Positions 1 to 9,739 of a DNA stretch of 64,000 nt are shown here, piece by piece. Origin of the DNA: Geminisphaera colitermitum TAV2 (GTDB taxonomy: Bacteria; Verrucomicrobiota; Verrucomicrobiia; Opitutales; Opitutaceae). The DNA is taken from NCBI RefSeq assembly GCF_000171235.2, contig NZ_ABEA03000084.1, positions 1 through 64,000 of the forward strand, written 5' to 3'. The stretch's first letter is position 1. Every line of letters starts with the position of its first letter. The notes under the pieces are model-generated. The model was not told the DNA's origin, ran no database searches, and saw only the letters and a program-made list of their open reading frames with translations. Both the position numbers and the translations under genes were made by a program.

Positions 1-2
1 CC

Positions 3-1727
3 GACGCCCCACCCTCGCCCACCCGCTTCGAAAGCACCTGGACCACCAACCTCTACGACACCGGCACCCACCGCTTTTATTACAGCATACTCACCCCGCT
101 GACCGTGGTCGAGACCGGCACAGGTCGTATCGATGCCAGCACTACAGGCTTCATTCCCGGTCGCCGTGACCATGACGCCGCCTCCCGCCCCTCCCGCTGG
201 TTCACCCTCCGTTCCGATGACGGCCAACTCCTCTTCGTCGCCAACCGCGACATCACAGGCAACCAATTCACATCCGGTCGCCTCGTCCTCGAATTCGCAC
301 CCTCCGCCCGCTCCGCCCCCCCCGTCGCCCTCGGTTACGTCCGCCTCCCCCGCGAACCCGCCGCTCCCCTCGAAACCATTGCCCGCTTCTACCAAACACT
401 CCTCGCCTGCCAGCCCATCCAGTGCGCGCAAGTCCAGCGCGGCGACGAAGTCGAACTCACCTACGAGTACCGCCTCCGCCCAACCCACAACGCCGGTAAC
501 GCCGCCAACGCCGAGCCCTTCACCGACACCATCCAGCCGCCTGCCAACGCCGCACCGCTCGCCCCCCTCCCGCATCTCCTCCAGACCTGGCTCAAAACCG
601 CCGCCGGACGCGACGCCCTTGCCCCCGGCAAACTCCACCCCGCCGACCTCCAAACCTCGCCCGACGGCTGGCCCTGGCTCGCCTCGCGTCACACCCTCCG
701 GCACACCCTGCCAGCCACCCGCACCACCTCCGTCCGCCACGGCATCAACATCTGGCTCAACCGGGCAACGCGCGAAAACTACGCCGAACTCGCCGCGCAA
801 GGCTGCCAGCACATCCGGCTCGTTCTCCGCTCCGAATCGAAATGGGATTGGGCCAACGCCGACGAACTCAAGACCCTCGTGCAACGCAACCTTGCCTGGA
901 TACGCGAAACCGGCGCCGGCAAGATGCAGGCCTACCCTGCGCTCTTCGGCAGCTGGGCGCCCGACCTCCTGCACAAGGCCACCGGTTTCGGCGACACCCC
1001 CGATGCCCTCGCCGCCCAAGCCGAATGGCTCCGCCGCTGGCAAGCCATCATGGACTGGTGCCGCCCCTACGCCGACGTCATCGCCTGCTACGACCTCCTC
1101 AACGAACCCCGCATCTTTTCCGAACACCACGACGTCACCGCCTACTACGAATTTCTCCGCCGCAACCTCCCCGCCCTCCGCGCCGCAGCCGGTCCCGTTC
1201 CCCTCCTCATCGAAGTCGCCAACATGGCCAACCCCGTCGGCCTCAACCACTGGCGCACACCCGACCCTGCCGCCGACGACACCAACACCATCATCGGCTA
1301 CCACGACTACTGGCCCCACATGTTTACGCACCAGCAAGTCGTCGATCCCCAGCCCGTCGTATTTTATCCCTCCTTCATGCCCATGATCGAATGGAAAGCC
1401 CCCTCATGGCGCAACGACAGCAAACACTGGCACTATTGGGACCGCTGGAAATGCGACGCCGTCAACTACCCCGTGTTCAAACACCTCGTGGAAAACGTCC
1501 CCGCCAACACCCGCATGGATTGCGGCGAGTATGGAGTTGTTGGATACGCCGGCAAGGCCCCCCAATCCGGTTCCATCTGGCTGACCCACGCCCTCGAACG
1601 CTTCGACCGACTCGGTATCAACCACGCCGTTTGGGGCATCAACGGCGGCTACACATGGACCGTCCCCGCCTTCAAACAAACCATCCTCGACCACTGGAAG
1701 CGAAAATCTGATACATCCGACCAATAA
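3..1727 (+). CDS. Glycoside hydrolase family 5-like (cellulase superfamily), 5' truncated by window edge
   Basis: Frame open from base 3 with no stop; listed ORF starts at 105. Motifs YDLLNEP (acid/base), GYHDYWPHMFTHQ and DCGEYGVVGY fit the GH5/clan A fold. Confidence 0.82.
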   Translation, partial: DAPPSPTRFESTWTTNLYDTGTHRFYYSILTPLTVVETGTGRIDASTTGFIPGRRDHDAASRPSRWFTLRSDDGQLLFVANRDITGNQFTSGRLVLEFAPSARSAPPVALGYVRLPREPAAPLETIARFYQTLLACQPIQCAQVQRGDEVELTYEYRLRPTHNAGNAANAEPFTDTIQPPANAAPLAPLPHLLQTWLKTAAGRDALAPGKLHPADLQTSPDGWPWLASRHTLRHTLPATRTTSVRHGINIWLNRATRENYAELAAQGCQHIRLVLRSESKWDWANADELKTLVQRNLAWIRETGAGKMQAYPALFGSWAPDLLHKATGFGDTPDALAAQAEWLRRWQAIMDWCRPYADVIACYDLLNEPRIFSEHHDVTAYYEFLRRNLPALRAAAGPVPLLIEVANMANPVGLNHWRTPDPAADDTNTIIGYHDYWPHMFTHQQVVDPQPVVFYPSFMPMIEWKAPSWRNDSKHWHYWDRWKCDAVNYPVFKHLVENVPANTRMDCGEYGVVGYAGKAPQSGSIWLTHALERFDRLGINHAVWGINGGYTWTVPAFKQTILDHWKRKSDTSDQ

Positions 1728-1745
1728 TTAAAAATCGGATACCCT

Positions 1746-1767
1746 CCCCCCCCCCCCCCCCCCCCCC
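1746..1767 (+). repeat. Poly-C tract (about 22 nt), intergenic
   Basis: Uninterrupted C run read directly, about 64 nt upstream of the GH38 start codon. Confidence 0.95.
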
Positions 1768-1831
1768 GACGGCAGAACCGTCCCTGCAACCTCTAATTCC
1801 TAATCTCTAACTCTTAATTTCCACTCACCAC

Positions 1832-4417
1832 ATGCGATTTCACCTCATCGGCAACGCCCACCTTGATCTCGTCTGGCTCTGGGACTGGCGCGAAGGCCTC
1901 AACGAATCCCTCATCACCTGCCGCAGCCTCCTGCGCCTCATGGACGAGTTCCCTGAACTCACCCTCATTCGCGGTGAAAGCACTGTTTATCAATACATCC
2001 AGCAACACGACCCCGAAACCTTCGAACGTATCCGGGAACACATTACCACCGGACGCTGGGACGTCGTTGGCGGCACCCTCTGCCAACCCGACACCAACCT
2101 CCCCGCCACCGAAACCCTCAACCGCCACTTCACCCGCGGCCTCGACTACATGCACCGCGAACTTGGAGTCCGCCCCCGCGTCGCCTGGTCCGCTGACTCC
2201 TTTGGCCACAGCACCGGCTGGCCCCAAATCTACGCCGCCGCCGGCATGAAATACTTCGCCTGCACCCGCCCCTTCGCAGCCGACTGCCCCCTCCCCTCTC
2301 CCGCCTTCTGGTGGCAAGGACCCGGCGCGGAACGCATCCTCTCCTGGCGCATCCCCATCCGCGGCTACTGCACCGAACGCCGCGAAATCGCCGCCGTCCT
2401 CGACCAATACCGCGAACAAGCCCCCGCCTGGGGACTCGACAACATCGCCATCACCTACGGCCTCGGCAATCACGGCGGCGGCCCCACTGCCCGCCACATC
2501 CGCGACATCCTCGCCTGGCGCGACGCCAACCCCGACATCGACGTCGAATTCTCCACCTTTCACCGCTTCTTCGCCGCCCTCGCCGCCGAACCCAAAACTC
2601 ACCCCACCGTCCAACAAGAACTCAACTTCACCCTTCGCGGCTGCTACTCCAGCGCCCTCCGATTCAAAAAAAACTACCGTCGCACCGAGAACCTCCTCTC
2701 CCCCGCCGAACGCACCACCACCCTCGTCTCCGCCGCCCTTGACCGCCCCCCCCCCGATCTCGACGCCGCCTGGGATTCCCTCCTCTTCAACACCTTTCAC
2801 GACATCCTCCCCGGCACCGTCATCGAACGCGCCTACGACGACCAGAACGCCTGGCTTGGCGTCACCGCCCACGACGCCCGCCGCCACGAACTCGCCGCTC
2901 TCACCGCACTCGCCGCCCGCTGCGACACCCGCATCGCCGAGCCCGCGCCCGACATGCCCTCCGCTGTCCCCGTCCTCCTCTTCAACCCCCACCCCTATCC
3001 CCTCGACACCCTGGCTGAAGTCGAAACCTGCCTCGAATACCGACCCATCCGCGCCTACAAAAACCGCCCCGACCAACTCCCTGTCGAAGCCATCGGCCCC
3101 GACAACCAGCCAATCCCCTTCCAACTCGCGCCCGTCGAAAACCAATTCGCCACCGAAGACCCCTGGCGCAAACGCTTCCTCCTCCCCATCACCATCCCGC
3201 CCTGCGGATACCAAATCGTGCAAGTCGCCTGGAACGAAACCCCGCGCCACGCCCCCCCCCCCCCCCCCCATACACACGCCCGTTCCGAAAACGACACCAC
3301 CATCGCCAACGAACACCTCACCGTATCCGCAAACCCAGGACAAACCGGCATCGACATCCACCTCGACGGCCGCCCCCTTCTCGCGCCCGGCGGCCTCCAC
3401 GCCCTCACCCTCGACGACCCCTACGGCGCATGGGGCAACCACGACGGCGAACGCGAAGGCGACGACATCTCCACCGTCCTTGCCACCTGGACCATTGCCC
3501 AAACCCGCGTCCTCGAAACCGGTCCCCTCCGCGCCACCCTCTGGGTCATGCTCACCTCTGGCTCCTCGCGCCTCGAACTCAGCCTCTCCCTCGCCCACCG
3601 CGCCCGCCACATCCACGTCACCGCCCGCCTCCTCTGGAACGAACGCTCCGCCCGCCTCAAACTCGTATTCCCCGGCGCGGGCGACACCGCCACCTTTGAA
3701 ATCCCCGGCGGCGAAATCACCCGCTCCGCCCTCGGCGAAGTCCCCGGCGGACGCTGGGTGCGCACGCACGCCGCCCCGGCCACGACCACCACGACCGACC
3801 GCCGCCCCTTCATCCTCGCCAGCGACGCCTTCTACAATTTCGACCTCAAAAACGAAGCCCTGCGCGCCACCGTTGTGCGATCCACCCGCTACGCCCGCAA
3901 CTCACCCTCCCGCGCCGACGAAGACCCTTGGCGCCCGCATCAAGACCTCGGCGAACACTGTTTCCAATTTGCGCTCGGCTCCGGCGAACTCGACCCCTGG
4001 CGCCTCGCCGACCAACTCGAACAACCCGTCCTCACCCTTGCCGCCCCCCCGCACAACGGCCCCCTTGGCCGCACCGGTTCCCTTGCTGCACTCGAAGGTC
4101 AAGGCCTCCGCCTCCTCGCCCTCAAACCCGCGCTCGACGGCAACGGCTGGATTGTCCGTATCCAAAACCTCACCACAACGACGATCCCCCCGCTCCTCAC
4201 CTGGCTCGACAGCCGCCACAAACTCGACCCGCTTGTGCCCTTCGAAATTGCCTCCTGGCGATTGACCAGCACCGCAAACCGATGGATTGCCACCCGCGTA
4301 ACCACCGCCGAAGAACCCGTGCCATCCACATCCGCCCCTCCCGTCACCTCCCGCCACTCGGCATCAAGGCCGGATAAAATCAGACATCTATGCCCTGTTT
4401 TTTCAGACCAGCTTTGA
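1832..4417 (+). CDS. Glycoside hydrolase family 38-like alpha-mannosidase
   Basis: 861 aa; N-terminus IGNAHLDLVWLWDWREG, later AWSADSFGHSTGWPQI, typical of the GH38 catalytic domain. Confidence 0.87.
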   Translation: MRFHLIGNAHLDLVWLWDWREGLNESLITCRSLLRLMDEFPELTLIRGESTVYQYIQQHDPETFERIREHITTGRWDVVGGTLCQPDTNLPATETLNRHFTRGLDYMHRELGVRPRVAWSADSFGHSTGWPQIYAAAGMKYFACTRPFAADCPLPSPAFWWQGPGAERILSWRIPIRGYCTERREIAAVLDQYREQAPAWGLDNIAITYGLGNHGGGPTARHIRDILAWRDANPDIDVEFSTFHRFFAALAAEPKTHPTVQQELNFTLRGCYSSALRFKKNYRRTENLLSPAERTTTLVSAALDRPPPDLDAAWDSLLFNTFHDILPGTVIERAYDDQNAWLGVTAHDARRHELAALTALAARCDTRIAEPAPDMPSAVPVLLFNPHPYPLDTLAEVETCLEYRPIRAYKNRPDQLPVEAIGPDNQPIPFQLAPVENQFATEDPWRKRFLLPITIPPCGYQIVQVAWNETPRHAPPPPPHTHARSENDTTIANEHLTVSANPGQTGIDIHLDGRPLLAPGGLHALTLDDPYGAWGNHDGEREGDDISTVLATWTIAQTRVLETGPLRATLWVMLTSGSSRLELSLSLAHRARHIHVTARLLWNERSARLKLVFPGAGDTATFEIPGGEITRSALGEVPGGRWVRTHAAPATTTTTDRRPFILASDAFYNFDLKNEALRATVVRSTRYARNSPSRADEDPWRPHQDLGEHCFQFALGSGELDPWRLADQLEQPVLTLAAPPHNGPLGRTGSLAALEGQGLRLLALKPALDGNGWIVRIQNLTTTTIPPLLTWLDSRHKLDPLVPFEIASWRLTSTANRWIATRVTTAEEPVPSTSAPPVTSRHSASRPDKIRHLCPVFSDQL
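3252..3269 (+). repeat. Poly-C tract (about 18 nt) inside GH38 ORF
   Basis: Direct read; encodes a Pro run (APPPPPPHTHAR). Confidence 0.93.
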
Positions 4418-4988
4418 TCTCGTTCACGTTGGCCTCGAACTTTGGCAGCACCTCTTTTTCCATGCGCTCAACCAAGGCCGTCAGCAACTTGACCGCGTGA
4501 CCCGCGCTGTAGTCGTTGTTCGCCACGCGCTCCTGAATGTCCGCCACCTGACGATAAAACTGACGACTCTCCGCCAGCAAATCCGACGGCGTTTCCAACG
4601 TGGCATTGGAGAACTTCAAACTCTCCCACACAAACGTATCCAGACGGAACTGCGCCTTGCGATCTGCCAGGTTGCCCTTCTCGATCTTCTGCATGTATCC
4701 ACGAACCAATACAAGATTGTCGCTCATCTCGTTTTGCAGCGATTTGCGCAGATAGTAATTATTGCGTGCGCTCTGGATGTCGCCGTAGGCGAGCGCCTGT
4801 TTGAAACCCTGATTGGCTGCCAGATAAACACCCAGCACAGTGGCGATCAGAATAAAAAACTGGCTGATCCAAAAACTAAGTTTGGCTGCCTCGGAAGTGT
4901 CGATTTTCGACCGCTTTTGCTGATCGCCAGAGGACGACCCGGCAGGCACGGGAGGAGTCACAGAACTTGAGACGTCGGTAGGTTTCAT
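4380..4988 (-). CDS. Hypothetical protein with one predicted transmembrane helix
   Basis: 202 aa; hydrophobic segment LSFWISQFFILIATVLGVYLAA followed by a helical soluble domain; non-Pro-rich composition supports a real CDS. Confidence 0.7.
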   Translation of the reverse strand: MKPTDVSSSVTPPVPAGSSSGDQQKRSKIDTSEAAKLSFWISQFFILIATVLGVYLAANQGFKQALAYGDIQSARNNYYLRKSLQNEMSDNLVLVRGYMQKIEKGNLADRKAQFRLDTFVWESLKFSNATLETPSDLLAESRQFYRQVADIQERVANNDYSAGHAVKLLTALVERMEKEVLPKFEANVNEIKAGLKKQGIDV

Positions 4989-5079
4989 GGCACCGATGCT
5001 TTCTCAATTAATTTGCATCTATCAAGCCCGCAACAGGTGCAGACATGGCAAGATCCGGGGCGTTTTTAGAGTCCCACTG

Positions 5080-5147
5080 AAAAGTCAGGATACGGGAAAT
5101 AACTGTGCTACGAACAGGAAGACGCTTTGCGGTCATTCTGCGATGAT
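5080..5147 (+). promoter_or_regulatory. Conserved upstream element copy A
   Basis: AAAAGTCAGGATAC-N17-CGAACAGGAAGA-N13-TTCTGC matches 14385-14452 without gaps. Confidence 0.65.
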
Positions 5148-5200
5148 GCATCCCGTCGCTCGTTCTCAATCACTCCATCCTCTCTCCAACCGCGTATTGA

Positions 5201-6049
5201 TTGACCGCCTCAAACCTCATGCACAAACATCGCCCATTTCCGAGCCCCCTCCTGTTTCCTGACTATTTCTGTTTCCTGATCGCAACCTTGGTTTTGCTAA
5301 ACGCCGTCCCCTCTATTGCTGCGACTACGGCGGCCTCTGTCCAAGAATCATTGCCACTCTACCACCTCCCCATCACCAGCACTGATTTTCAGACCAACAC
5401 CGGCAGTCTCGGTGGGAAAGCCGACATCGAAACCATCGACAAACTCGCCCCAAAAATCACCACCGACCCCGCAACGCAAAAAACCCTTCTTGCTCTCCCC
5501 CTCAACGCCAACGCCATGCTCGGCCCACGGCTCGAACTCCCCGCCAGCGACACCCGGCTCCGCCTCGACCAACCCGGCCAAACCCTCACTTTTGCCTGCT
5601 TCGTCAAATGGACCGGTCCCAACAAACATCCCCACAAACGCCACACGCTTCTTTCCACCCTCTCCCGCGATCAGAAAACCGGATACAGCGTGGAAATCAC
5701 CGAAACCGGTGCCCTCCAGTTTTGCTTCGCCCGTCCCAACGGCATGAATCGACGCGTTTCCGGGGCCACTCTTACCGCCGGACAGCTTGCCCACATCGCC
5801 CTTGTCTGGACCACCGGCGAAAAAAACGCGCTCCATTTCTATATCAACGGCGTCGAAACCGAACCCACCGCCAACGGCAAACCCATGCGCCACACCGGTG
5901 ACACTCCGCTGGCCGCCAACACCATCCCCCTCTGTATTGGGGCAACAAATACAAATGCCTATCCACTCAACGGTGCCCTTGCCGACATTCGTCTTTACGA
6001 CCACGCCCTCTTGCCCGACGAAATCCGCGCACTGGCCAACCCCAACTGA
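5201..6049 (+). CDS. LamG/concanavalin A-like lectin domain protein, secreted
   Basis: 282 aa; N-terminal hydrophobic signal; LamG pattern TLTFACFVKWTG...LHFYINGVE...ALADIRLYDHALLPDEIRAL. Confidence 0.8.
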   Translation: MTASNLMHKHRPFPSPLLFPDYFCFLIATLVLLNAVPSIAATTAASVQESLPLYHLPITSTDFQTNTGSLGGKADIETIDKLAPKITTDPATQKTLLALPLNANAMLGPRLELPASDTRLRLDQPGQTLTFACFVKWTGPNKHPHKRHTLLSTLSRDQKTGYSVEITETGALQFCFARPNGMNRRVSGATLTAGQLAHIALVWTTGEKNALHFYINGVETEPTANGKPMRHTGDTPLAANTIPLCIGATNTNAYPLNGALADIRLYDHALLPDEIRALANPN

Positions 6050-6082
6050 CAAGTCTCTCTCTCTCCAATCCCCCCCCCCGCC

Positions 6083-6754
6083 ATGCCACAGGCAACCAAC
6101 ACCCGCTCCGCCCCCGGATTCACGCTTTTGGAACTCCTCGTTGTCATCGCCATCATTGGCATACTCAGCGGCATCGTAATCTCCGTCCTTGGCCCCGTCC
6201 GCCGTCGCGTTGAGCAAACCCAATGCACCGTTAGACTCCGCGAACTCTGGGTCGCGACCACCCTCTATCGCGACGAGACCAAAGGCTTCTACATGGGCTA
6301 CGGCTCCGCGAAACGCTGGTATCAATATCTCGAACCCTACCTTGGCGATATCACAAAATCCAAAACCCCGTTGCTGATCTGTCCCAGCGTATCCAAACGA
6401 TTCGCCGCCGACACCGGCAAAGATGCCCTCGCCCACTATTGGCCTAACTACAGCTACAATTTTTATTTCGGCGATTCCAGTAGCACCGGCATGGCTGGCG
6501 CCCCACCCGCCAACGAACTTCGCGTTATCTCTCCTTCGCAAAAAATGCTCTTCATGGACGGTGGATACAATACCAGCAGCCCTGCGGAGACCATCAACGG
6601 CACCGCCTACAAAGACTACCACAACGGCGGCAACAACATCCTCTTTGCCGACGGCCACATAAAACTCTGGAAAAACTCCAAAAACGTTGGCGAACAACCC
6701 TACCTCGCCGGCGGCGCCAAAGACATGTGGCGCCCCTATTACCCCGTTAACTAA
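6083..6754 (+). CDS. Type IV pilin/T2SS pseudopilin-like protein (prepilin N-terminal methylation domain, DG C-terminal motif)
   Basis: GFTLLELLVVIAIIGILSGIVIS N-terminus and ILFADGHIKLW C-terminal motif. Confidence 0.87.
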   Translation: MPQATNTRSAPGFTLLELLVVIAIIGILSGIVISVLGPVRRRVEQTQCTVRLRELWVATTLYRDETKGFYMGYGSAKRWYQYLEPYLGDITKSKTPLLICPSVSKRFAADTGKDALAHYWPNYSYNFYFGDSSSTGMAGAPPANELRVISPSQKMLFMDGGYNTSSPAETINGTAYKDYHNGGNNILFADGHIKLWKNSKNVGEQPYLAGGAKDMWRPYYPVN

Positions 6755-6835
6755 CCCCTGCCTCCCGCCTGCCTGCCTGCCTCCCCCCCCTTCCTCAACC
6801 TGTATCCATTATCAACAGACAATCATCCATCCACC

Positions 6836-8731
6836 ATGCTCCGATCTCCCTTCCAAATCTTGCTCCTCGCAACCCTCTTCCTCTCTCCATTCAGCCCATC
6901 TGCCTTCAGTCAAACAGCCGCCCCATCCTCCGCCGGTCCACTCCCGCCCGACATGGCTCGCTGGACCGCTGCCGACAAACAACAACAACGCGACGCCGCC
7001 GACGCCCTTCTCGCCACTATTGATGCCGCCGTCGCCCGTGGAGATGCGACCATTCTCATTCCCACCGGCCATTACCGCTTTACCAAAACCACCACAGAAC
7101 GTCTCCCCACCCACATCCGCTGGAGCAACCTCCGTGACATCACCCTCGATTTCCAAGGCTCCACGCTCTGGTTCGAAACACACTGCTCCGGCATCGTCCT
7201 CACCGGAGGCCGCAACATTGCCCTCAAAAACCTCACTCTCGACTGGGACCCGCTGCCCTTCACCCAAGGCACCATCACCGCGATGAACGCCGACGCCGCC
7301 ACCCTCGACGTCCGCCTCGACCCCGGATACGAACGCGAAAACGTCAGTGCCGGCCTCACCAGTTCCAGCAACTGGAGCGCAGTTGTATTCGATCCTCAAA
7401 CACGCGAACTTCGGACCGGCCAAGCTCGCTTCATGGTGACCGTTGATTGGGAAAAACGCCGCGCCAACGGAGACTACAAAATCGCATTTCGTGAATTCTT
7501 CGGCACCCCACTTGCAGCCAGCGGACTCCGCACCGGCGACAAAATTGTCCTCTTCGTCAACGGCTTGGGACGCGCCCTCCGCCTCGAAGGCACGCGCGAC
7601 ACTCTTCTCGAAAACCTCACCCTCCACGCCAGCCCCTTTGTCGCCATCGTGCAAAACGGCGGAGCCCGCACCACCATCCGCCGCTGCCAGATCGTGCGCC
7701 GCCCCGGCACCGACCGCCTCATCGCCAGCAACCGCGACGGCATCAACTGCGCCAACATGGACACCGGCCCCCTCATCGAAGACTGCCGCATGGAGTTCAT
7801 CGGCGACGACTTTATCAACATCCACGGCAGCCTCTCCCGCGTCCTCTGGCAACCTGCGCCCACCGAAGTCATAGCCAGCCGCCTGAACAACCGCGGCAAC
7901 ATCGACACCCCCCTCGAAGTCGCCTTCCACGACCGCGCCACCATGCGCCTCATCGGAAAACGTATTGCCAATAAAATGACAGTCGACACCTGGAAAGTCA
8001 CCCCCGAGCGCTGTCTTGCCGACCTCACTCACAAGTGGCACTCCGGCGAAGCCTCCCTCCTCGACTACGGAAAAACCGCCACCGTCCACCGCCTCGCCCT
8101 CGATCAACCCATCACCCTCACTCCCGACGCCATCGTCATCTGTGAATCCCTTGCCAGCCCCGGCACCATTATCCGCAACAACGACCTCCGCTCCAGCATC
8201 GCCCGGGGCATCCGCCTCCAAAGCCCGCGCGCGCTCATCGAAGGCAATCACATCTCCCGCACCGCACTCTCTGCCATCACACTCATGGGCCATGCCTCCT
8301 TCTGGGGCGAAGGCCCCTACGTCCATACCACCCGCGTCCTCAACAACACCATCGAAGACGCCTGCCTCTTCGAATTTCGCGGATCCGAACGCGCCGCTCT
8401 CGCCGTGCGCGAAGGCAACTATCGCGACAACCAACTCCCCTACGACATCACCATCAGCGGCAATCGAATCATCCGTCCCGGCGACACCGCCATCTCTGTG
8501 CGCGGCGTTCGCGGGGCAACCGTCACTGACAACACCATTTCCGCCCACGCGACCCTCGCCCGCTGGCCGGCCCGTGACGGACGCCCCGCCACCGATCCCG
8601 GCTCTGGTTACGCTATTGTCATAGAAGCCTCCACCGGCGTCGTCCTCGACGGCAACCGCATCACCGACCCCGGCTCCCTTTCCAGCGGCGACATTCTGCA
8701 GATCGAATCTCCATCCAGTCCCAAACCGTAA
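6836..8731 (+). CDS. Right-handed parallel beta-helix protein (pectate-lyase-like fold), secreted
   Basis: 631 aa with signal peptide; repeated beta-helix segments (LENLTLHASPFVAIVQNGG, IIRNNDLRSSIARGIRLQS, ITISGNRIIRPGDTAISV). Confidence 0.8.
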   Translation: MLRSPFQILLLATLFLSPFSPSAFSQTAAPSSAGPLPPDMARWTAADKQQQRDAADALLATIDAAVARGDATILIPTGHYRFTKTTTERLPTHIRWSNLRDITLDFQGSTLWFETHCSGIVLTGGRNIALKNLTLDWDPLPFTQGTITAMNADAATLDVRLDPGYERENVSAGLTSSSNWSAVVFDPQTRELRTGQARFMVTVDWEKRRANGDYKIAFREFFGTPLAASGLRTGDKIVLFVNGLGRALRLEGTRDTLLENLTLHASPFVAIVQNGGARTTIRRCQIVRRPGTDRLIASNRDGINCANMDTGPLIEDCRMEFIGDDFINIHGSLSRVLWQPAPTEVIASRLNNRGNIDTPLEVAFHDRATMRLIGKRIANKMTVDTWKVTPERCLADLTHKWHSGEASLLDYGKTATVHRLALDQPITLTPDAIVICESLASPGTIIRNNDLRSSIARGIRLQSPRALIEGNHISRTALSAITLMGHASFWGEGPYVHTTRVLNNTIEDACLFEFRGSERAALAVREGNYRDNQLPYDITISGNRIIRPGDTAISVRGVRGATVTDNTISAHATLARWPARDGRPATDPGSGYAIVIEASTGVVLDGNRITDPGSLSSGDILQIESPSSPKP

Positions 8732-8749
8732 ATACACCAAAAAGACGTC

Positions 8750-9631
8750 ATGAAAAACAAACTACAAACCATCCTCGCCCTCCTTGGTTGCGCTGCCCTG
8801 TCCACCGCTACCGTCCACGCGCAAACCCTGCTCGCCCACTACGCACTCAACGAAGGCACCGGCACCACAGCCCACGACTCTGTCGGCAACCTCGACCTCA
8901 CGCTTACCACCTCCAACAGCACCCTCAAGTGGTCTGCCGACGGCGACGGCCTCAACAACACCGGCTACGCCCTGCACAACGCCGCGACGACACGCGACAG
9001 CGGCAACAAAGCCATTAACACCGATACCGGCACCACGCTCGACAACCTCTCGGCGTTCACCGTCACCGGCTGGTTCAACGCAGGCACACAGCAAACAACG
9101 AATGGTGAACGCCTCATCTCCACCGACAGTGGCATGACGCTCTACTTCGATGGAAAACAAAGTAAATTTGTGCTCTCTGGAAGTGCTGCCAGCACCAACG
9201 TCACCTCCAATGCATCCACCACTCTGGCGACCACCGACGCGTGGGTTTTCTTCGCAGTCACGGTGGACACCACGGTCAGCGTTCCCGGCTCCGCATGGTC
9301 CAACGCCGTGAAATTCTATGTTGGCACCACGACACTCGAAACCGTTCGCATCACCAACGGCAACGCCTCCACTACCGGCGGACTTGCCGGGATGGGCACC
9401 GGCAACGTCAGCTCCCTTGCCCTTGGCAACCAAGCAAGCGGCTCACGTTCGCTGGTGAATGTTTTGTTGGCCGATTTCTCGATTTACAGTGGCGCGCTCA
9501 CCGCCGCTCAAATCGAAACCGTCCGCTTCAACGCCGTTGCCGTTCCTGAACCTGTCACCACCGCTCTCCTCGCGGCATCCGCGCTCCTCGTTGCCACCGC
9601 GCTCATTCGCAACCGGAAAAGATCCCGTTAA
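8750..9631 (+). CDS. LamG domain PEP-CTERM sorting domain protein
   Basis: Signal peptide, LamG pattern, C-terminus VPEPVTTALLAASALLVATALIRNRKRSR. Confidence 0.85.
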   Translation: MKNKLQTILALLGCAALSTATVHAQTLLAHYALNEGTGTTAHDSVGNLDLTLTTSNSTLKWSADGDGLNNTGYALHNAATTRDSGNKAINTDTGTTLDNLSAFTVTGWFNAGTQQTTNGERLISTDSGMTLYFDGKQSKFVLSGSAASTNVTSNASTTLATTDAWVFFAVTVDTTVSVPGSAWSNAVKFYVGTTTLETVRITNGNASTTGGLAGMGTGNVSSLALGNQASGSRSLVNVLLADFSIYSGALTAAQIETVRFNAVAVPEPVTTALLAASALLVATALIRNRKRSR

Positions 9632-9739
9632 TTCTGTCTAAAAAAAGAATTGGAGGTTGGCTCCGCTAACCTGCGGATTACCTAGTAGGGCAAGATCGTA
9701 CGTTTGTAATGCCGTCCGAACTACCCTCTTTAATCAAAA

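Noticed and set aside
1814-3769. 651-aa minus-strand ORF
   Set aside because: Antisense shadow of the GH38 gene; Gly/Ala/Val-rich, no domain pattern.
6812-8740. 642-aa minus-strand ORF
   Set aside because: Antisense shadow of the beta-helix gene caused by high GC.
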